From the NCBI RefSeq assembly GCF_003945595.2, contig NW_024104293.1:62001-126000 (forward strand): 64,000 nt of DNA, in the 5' to 3' direction. How positions within the stretch are numbered: position 1 is the first letter of the stretch; the number at the start of each line of letters is the position of its first letter. Source of the stretch: Pipra filicauda (taxonomy: Eukaryota; Chordata; Aves; Passeriformes; Pipridae). The notes under the pieces are model-generated. The model was not told the DNA's origin. It did not search any database and saw only the letters and a list, made by a program, of their open reading frames with translations. Below are positions 57,966 through 64,000 of the stretch, in pieces. The position numbers and the translations under genes are program-made.

Positions 57966-60056
57966 GCCAGTTTATTGTCACCAATTACAAGGAACCTAAG
58001 GCACAGGGAGAGCTCTGCAGCCACTGTCCCTCACCCTCGTCCCACACCAGTAACGCCAGTGTCACGGAGCACAAGGCCATGGGGATGAGGGCACCTGGGA
58101 CAGAGGGAGTGCAAGTGAATGAACACAGAATCATTTAAAATGAACATCACCCTCCCTCCAACAGGGTCTTGCACTGAATTTCCTCCCATTAAGTTCCTGA
58201 AGCTTTTTGTGTTTTCTTTTAAATACCTCACCACCTGTGTTAAGAGTCTTTGGAGTATCTTTCCTGACTATGACATTAATCCTGACAACAACCTGGGCTT
58301 CAGAACACCCTCCTCCATGAGCTCAGATGTGCTTAACCATCACAAGATGCTCAGGACACAGTTCAAATCCCCTGCTATGTCTCACAGTGAATGAGGGACG
58401 AGCTGTGTGCTCAGTGAGTGAGCAGAGCCGAGCTCCCTAATTACACCAGAGCAGGGCGTTACTAACACAGCGGAAGGTGACTTCAATCCTCAACTTTTTC
58501 TTATCCCTGATAACCCAGGTCTTGGCTCTGAATTCTCCCTGCTTTTCAATAATTCCCACTAATCCTCTAATACGCAAGGGAATGCCCTGACTCCACATCT
58601 GCTGCACTCACCTGAGCTTTTCTTTTAAACACCAGAATCCAAAATGTGTGAGATCCTGTGTATGCAGTGGATTCACAGTCAAACCTTTCAACTGCCTTCC
58701 CTTCACGTCACACAGTTCAGAAATTTAGTCTCTGCTTTTAACAGGCCCCAGGTGCTGAACCCACCCCCTTTGCTCTGTGCATCTCAAAACACTTTCCCAG
58801 CAAAGCACATCACAAACACATGTACCCAGTACTGACTGAAAAATTAATGACAAATAACAGCATGTGGCACAGAATATATTGCATGAGAAAAAGAGAAAGG
58901 CAGGCATGAGAAAATTGCAAATATCTCTTCCAAAAAGTACCACGAGAACTTCTATTTTAACTGCTCATCAGAAAAATACACATGGAGTAAAGGACATAAA
59001 GATAATTCTCCTGTATTGGGTAAGTCCTCAAACTACTCATTTTTAACAGCCAAGCAGAGCACTACATACTAAACATGAAACCGCAGCCTTGTACTCCCAA
59101 AAATTCCTTTCAGCAGCAGAATTGAAATCCAAGTTCAATTTTACTAAAACCTTTGCACAGATCTTCTTTTTCCTGGCTGGAATCAAGGCCCATTCTTTCA
59201 TAAGATCAGTGTTTTAACCACAAGGGAAAAAGCCCTTGATTAATAAATGATGAAATTAAGCAGCACAAAGGAAATTAATAAATTGAGAGATAAAAGAGGC
59301 AGAGTTAGAGGAACATTCTTCCTGGTGAGATTTTCTCAGTGCATTACTGGACCACACCAAACGTGCATTTCCCATCAGTGCTCACACTCCAAGAAGGAGA
59401 AAAAACACTTTTCTCGAAGATCAAACATTAAGTCCATCCACAGCTCTACGTATTCCAACAAAAAAAAATCCCAGATCTTTCAAATTACGGCTTTATGAAC
59501 CTCTACAGCCATTTTAAACAGATTTCCACCCTCAAAACTTACAGTCAGGCTCCCCTAATTTGGTTCCTGACAAGTCCAATAGTTCTGGTCCACATGTTCA
59601 GAGAAGCCTGACTTTTGACAGACAGACAGCCTTGAGTAGGGTAGAATATGAACACATATTCTGTCTTGGTAAGCTTGATATACAAACCCCAATTCAACTC
59701 TATTATACAGCAGTACTTAGCAAATAGCTTTTGAGCAAAACAAATCATATCTGAGCTTTGGCTGCATGATTACAATACAGTGATTAATTGGTTTAGTGTA
59801 ATCTCTGCTTATAAATCAATTAATGAATTAGTGAATTCTGATGAATGTTTGTTGATAACGCATCATTTTTCTGTTTAAATTATTAGGTTGTGCCTAATAA
59901 TTTAAGGGAAAGGTCAGAGATTCACTTTGTTCAAAGATAAAAGGTATGCACACAAACATATATAAAAAGTAATAAGCTAATGATTTGACATCTTTATTTT
60001 CCACAGTTTCCTGCATGAACCCCGGGCAAAGGAGCAGCAGTGAGGTCCACCCTTAC

Positions 60057-60185
60057 CTTAATGTTGCAGGCTTGTTCCATGAGTCTCCGGGCGTTCTCCT
60101 CAGCTCGGTACCTCTTGGGCAACTGAACCCTGAAGAATTTTAAAGCTCCTTCAAAATCAGCTTGTAGAAGGTCCTCTTTGGAGGT
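60057..60185 (-). CDS. RABGAP1L: RABGAP1L coding exon a (C-terminal end of TBC region)
   Basis: Encodes 43 residues, TSKEDLLQADFEGALKFFRV then QLPKRYRAEENARRLMEQAC and NIK, phase 0 at both ends. The acceptor is TTAATTGCAG|ACC and the donor AAG|GTAAGG. This is the stretch that closes the TBC (RabGAP) domain region in RABGAP1L; the catalytic arginine and glutamine fingers lie in exons upstream, outside the window. Known for the family: RABGAP1L stimulates GTP hydrolysis by Rab22A in assays and works on endosomal/recycling traffic with ankyrin-B. The exon belongs only to the long form. It matches mammalian RABGAP1L with no difference I can recall. Confidence 0.97.
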
Positions 60186-60596
60186 CTGCAATTAAACACA
60201 GGGAACTACAGTAAGCCCTGGGAACGTGCAGCCACGCTCTTTTACTGGGTTTATCATTTACTGGGTGCATCCCAAGCCACCAATATTCACATTAGCTCAA
60301 AACCATCCTCCTTGAAATCAGCTCTCTAACCCTGCCTTGTAAAACTAACAGAGACTAAAGCCCATCCAAGGAATCCCAGGCAGGGCAGCACAGAGGATTG
60401 CAACCTCGGAATGGATTTTATCCTTCTATACCTGCCCGGTGAGAAATGATTCTGGCTCAGCCTGTCAGGATGTCAGTGAGGAGAGAAACAAAACTCAAGC
60501 AAACACCAAAAACCTAAGAGAAATTATAATATTTTCTGGAAAGTTTATGCATTAGACCATTGCTGATTCTCATAGTGCTGCCTTAGAAAGACAATT

Positions 60597-60645
60597 TGTG
60601 TGTGTATATATATATATATATATTTATTTTTTTTTAATATATATA
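60597..60645 (+). repeat. (TG)n(TA)n microsatellite with T tract
   Basis: Four TG units run into about ten TA units, then a TTTATTTTTTTTTT tract and another short TA run. Likely length-variable between individuals. Confidence 0.9.
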
Positions 60646-61302
60646 GGCACAAACATGAAGAGCAGAACATATGACTCATATGAGGCATCAGCAAGTCAAT
60701 GTGCTGGAGTCTGTGACACAATTTCTCAAAGAACACCGTGCCAGAAAATGGTTTACCTGCTTATTTCTACATCTGCCACAATCCTGCACCTCTCAGTGTG
60801 GGATCAAGCTCAACAGGTCAGAAAACGTTACACATGGAGCATTAATCCAGTTCTCCCACTGACGGAGAAATTCAAAGGGACAAATGTATTCACCCTAGGG
60901 TTACTCAGACCTGCCCCAAGAGATCCCAAGCCTTGGGATAGTTCCTTTAAACAGTTCACAGAAGCTGAATGTCCACACAAGACATTTAGGGCACCATCTC
61001 AAAAATGTGCATGTCAAGGTTTTTACCCAGCAAGGGTAAACAAATCTGTGTCAACACGAAGTGGAGACCTTGTGTAACGATCTCACTGCAAGTACCTCAG
61101 GAGCAGCCCAGGCACATTTGGTTAAGGTTAATTGCTGAATTAATTGCTCAAGTACCACCACCGCCATTTCCATGTGGGCATCCTCCGCTTTCTCAGGAGT
61201 AACACTCTGTGTTCATTTTTTGCCTCATTTTAGGCAGTAAGTATGTTACATACACGTAGTTTTAAAGTTTAATTCATGTTTAATTGATGTTGTTAATCCA
61301 CT

Positions 61303-61616
61303 CAGAATAACAGATTCACAGGATGCTTTGGGTTGGAAGGGACCTTAAAGCTCATCCAGTGCCACCCCCTGCCACGGGCAGGGAAACCTTCCACTAGCCC
61401 AGGTTGCTCCAAGCCCCGTCCAACCTGGCCTTGGACACTTCCAGGGATCCAGGGGCAGCCACAGCTTCTCTGGGCAACCTGTGCCAGGGCCTCTCCACCC
61501 TCACAGGGAACAATTTCTTCCATTTATCCAATCCAATCCTGTCCTCTGTCAGTTTGAAGCCATCTCCCTCATCCTGTCACTCCAGGCCCTTGTCCAAAAT
61601 CTTTCTCCAGCTCTGT
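61303..61616 (-). mobile_element. CR1 LINE 3' fragment
   Basis: Starts CAGAATAACAGATTCACAGG, a mutated 3' terminus, then TGGGTTGGAAGGGACCTTAA, CCACTAGCCCAGGTTGCTCC and TCTGGGCAACCTGTGCCAGG. About 310 bp, the same family type as 51434-51745. Same orientation as the host gene. Confidence 0.94.
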
Positions 61617-62092
61617 TCTTTTCTTTCCTTAGAGTTCTCCCAAAACCTGTTTGATCCTCCCTTCATTCACTGCCAAGGAAGCAGCTGGGTCATCCCTGGA
61701 GGGACACAGGAAAAGCTGCCTGTGGGATGCTGATGAGAAATGTTCAGCTTCCCAAGCTCTCCCATCTGATCCTGTCCACGAGCACTTGGCAGCAGCAGGG
61801 CTTGGCTCAGTGAGCCGAGGCCGGGGTGGTGCTGACGGAGAGCTGGGGCACTTGGAGAGCTGAATCAGATCCAACACCAACTGCTCCTGCACTGCTTTTC
61901 CTGAGGTTAGGAATGCTTTTGCCACACCCGAGGCCAGATCACTGTTTCACACTCCCGATGGGCTGGTTTTAGGATTCTCTGGAAGTGTCAGAGAGCGGTG
62001 GGAGCACCCCCCAGCACCACAAATCCAGCTGGAAACCAAGCACTTCCAGGTGGAATTCAATGGATAAAGGTGGTGGAAAAGCAGTAAAGGTT

Positions 62093-62183
62093 TCATAATC
62101 CTGGAATCATTAAGGTTGGGAAAGACCTCTAAGACCACTGAGTCCAACCGTTAACCCAGCACTGCCAAGTCCACTGCATAGAT
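62093..62183 (-). mobile_element. short CR1 LINE 3' fragment, different subfamily
   Basis: ATCCTGGAATCATTAAGGTT, GGGAAAGACCTCTAAGACCA and CCCAGCACTGCCAAGTCCAC match the CR1 subfamily with the GGAAAAGACC and CTGCCAAGTCCA motifs. About 90 bp. Confidence 0.85.
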
Positions 62184-64000
62184 TCTTCCTAGAGGTCCCG
62201 ACCAGGCATTTTTATTTTCATTTTGTATTTAATTTATGTTTTTTGTTAAATTAGCAAAATTCATTTAGAGGTTTGGAATTATTTTAGAAAGCAGAGAAGG
62301 AAAAAACTTTTAAAAAGGTAATAATCAACAATTAAATAGCCCTGTCAAACTTCAGGACCACAGATGTACCTCATCTTTATGTCCACAGCACTTAATTTAA
62401 AAATAAACAAGAAAAAAAGATGGAAAGAAAAAATTATAAGGCAAATTATTATTATTATAAAAGAAAAATTATATTCACATATAATTGTCAGAAAACAGAA
62501 TTATATGTAAAACATTTAAGTCTCCCAGGCCCCTGCTTGAATCTCTAATACTATTTTAACAGTCCCCAACAAATTACTCTCATTAAACTGTAACTATAGA
62601 CAATTTTGAGTTCTCAACCCTGAAACATCTGCAGAAAATCCCACAAGATCATGGAAATAAGAACTTCTCTGACAGAGTTTGCTGAACTCATCTTGTAGTT
62701 ACGAAAACTGTAAACCATCCCATTGTTGGTTAAATGAGTGGTGGAGCCCAGACTTGTCAGCTCCTTCTATGTTTTCATTTCCTTAAAATAATCTGTTGAT
62801 CAAAAAATTAGTTTCACTAAGGGAAAAAATAAAAATGGAAATTTTGGCATCCCAGGATTCACAATTCTTGACATTTTGTGATTTTAATCAATAACTCATA
62901 AAGACATCCCCAGGACCTTTTGGCAGCTCTTTGAGAGGCAGAGATTAGTACATCCCTTGGTTTGTGTCACTCAGCTCCTGGAACTCTTCAACAGCTGATT
63001 TCACTAAACCATCTGTAAGTTTAATGAGCCAATAATTAAAGTTTGGCAAGTGTATTTCATTTTTGTGCACTTGGTGACTTCATGACAGTTTTTATTATTC
63101 TAGATGTAATTTTTAAATAATCGTATTTTTGCTTAAAATCTATTTCTAATCCCAGGCAAACAAGGAAACACAGAGAGAACTATGGCCAAAAGGCTCAGTT
63201 TACCTTTGAGGGTTTGACTAAATATGTCCCCAAATGTCCTTCCCCCATCACTTAAGTATTTCAATATATTCATAAAATTATCTTATATGGATGAGTCACA
63301 ACCAAGGGAAAGCCCTTTCCCACAAGTTCTAACAAAGCTTTCAAATATAAAGGCAATGTTTGGAAAAAATGTAAATGTTCAAGAAACAGGAAGAGAATTT
63401 GAGAGACTTAAACAATGTTTATTTTTAGATTTTTTAGTAAATAATGTTACTGCTACATTCTCAAAAATATTTAGGAAACTGTGATTAAGACAAAGGACAA
63501 AGCCTTGGCTTTTTTCTTTAATTTAATTTCTCTGTCTTCAATTATTAATTCTGCAGCCTCATTTATTACTGACTCTATCAACTAAAACTCCTATTCCCAA
63601 CTGGGAACTCATACGGCAGAATAAATTTTGGAACAACCACACTGCACTTCCTTAATTTAATACTTCCTCCTTCATACAGATAAAAATCACTAATTTCCAC
63701 AGAATTTTACATATATATTTAGATTTTTTGTAGAATGTCAGTGAGCATAAACTGCCTGTTTCACACTTTAATGAACATGTGTCAGGAACGAGGCCAAGTT
63801 AAAGGCTGAAGAGTCTGGCTGTGCTTTGCTCTACTATTTATTTTGCTTCTAGGAAATTCAAAATGTTTAAAAGGATCCTCCAATTTTTCAGAACAAAATA
63901 TACATACATATGATATAAAGGCATCTACTTCTATCTGTTTAATGCCTGTAACACACAGATGCGGCTTTAACTTCTTCAACAAGATGTACAGTAAAATCAA

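Larger units (their letters stand above)
35077..60056 (-). other. RABGAP1L: RABGAP1L large intron, 5' part
   Basis: Runs from the TBC-end exon to the region upstream of the alternative promoter. For the long isoform the whole intron spans 19037-60056 (41 kb). It contains CR1 copies (42915-42999, 44862-45115, 51434-51745, 53269-53442, 57781-57965), an RTE-type LINE (43612-44343), poly-A/T tracts and otherwise unique sequence. No further RABGAP1L exon or nested gene was recognised on either strand. Confidence 0.85.
60186..64000 (-). other. RABGAP1L: RABGAP1L intron, continues beyond the window
   Basis: Upstream intron of the long form, incomplete at the right edge. It contains a TG/TA microsatellite (60597-60645) and two CR1 fragments (61303-61616, 62093-62183). 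The expected preceding exon (TBC core) is not in the window. Confidence 0.85.

Noticed and set aside
58340..58380. GTTCAAATCCC resembling a tRNA T-arm
   Set aside because: No acceptor stem, D-arm or anticodon arm can be formed around it.
19037..60056. Nested GPR52 gene, expected from mammalian synteny
   Set aside because: No single-exon receptor frame of about 360 codons or GPCR motif is present on either strand of this intron.

Overview
The window is vertebrate nuclear DNA, almost certainly from a bird. It has small exons with consensus GT/AG splice sites separated by introns of up to about 41 kb. At least seven 3'-anchored CR1 LINE fragments carry the short octamer-like 3' terminal repeats (TTCTRTGA-type) of avian CR1s. 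There is also a fragment of an avian retroviral-type LTR and one RTE-type LINE.

The only gene I can name with confidence is RABGAP1L (Rab GTPase-activating protein 1-like), on the minus strand. The window holds its 3' part: eight coding exons for the last 315 residues of the long protein, namely the end of the TBC (RabGAP) region and the whole C-terminal coiled coil. It also holds one alternative first coding exon (34553-34663). All these exons begin and end in phase 0. The exon order, in transcription direction, is 60185-60057, (alternative start 34663-34553), 19036-18944, 12067-11957, 9673-9569, 8765-8682, 8186-8115, 7017-6820 and 6474-6319 (stop). The long form splices 60057 to 19036 across a 41-kb intron. 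The short form starts inside that intron and encodes a 309-residue protein with a new 37-residue N-terminus and no TBC domain, so one locus can make a full GAP and a stand-alone coiled-coil protein.

Region by region: 1-5.4 kb is 3' flank, or possibly distal 3' UTR, with several poly(A)-signal-like sites and two weak exon-like segments I cannot name. About 5.4-6.3 kb is the probable 3' UTR. 6.3-19 kb holds the closely spaced coiled-coil exons and one LTR fragment. 19-34.5 kb is an intron with CR1 pieces and a small tandem repeat. 34.5-35.1 kb is the alternative first exon with a small CpG-rich stretch and a TATA-like box upstream. 34.7-60 kb is the large intron with CR1 copies and the RTE insertion. 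60.2-64 kb is part of the next upstream intron.

The most notable non-genic feature is the RTE-type insertion at 43612-44343. It is 5'-truncated, sits between perfect 13-bp direct repeats (target-site duplication), keeps its C-terminal reverse-transcriptase coding region almost intact apart from one 4-bp duplication, and ends in a short ATG repeat. RTE LINEs are rare and patchy in birds, so it may help identify the lineage. I found no new biochemical system, no RNA genes, and no GPR52 (which lies inside a RABGAP1L intron in mammals) in this window.
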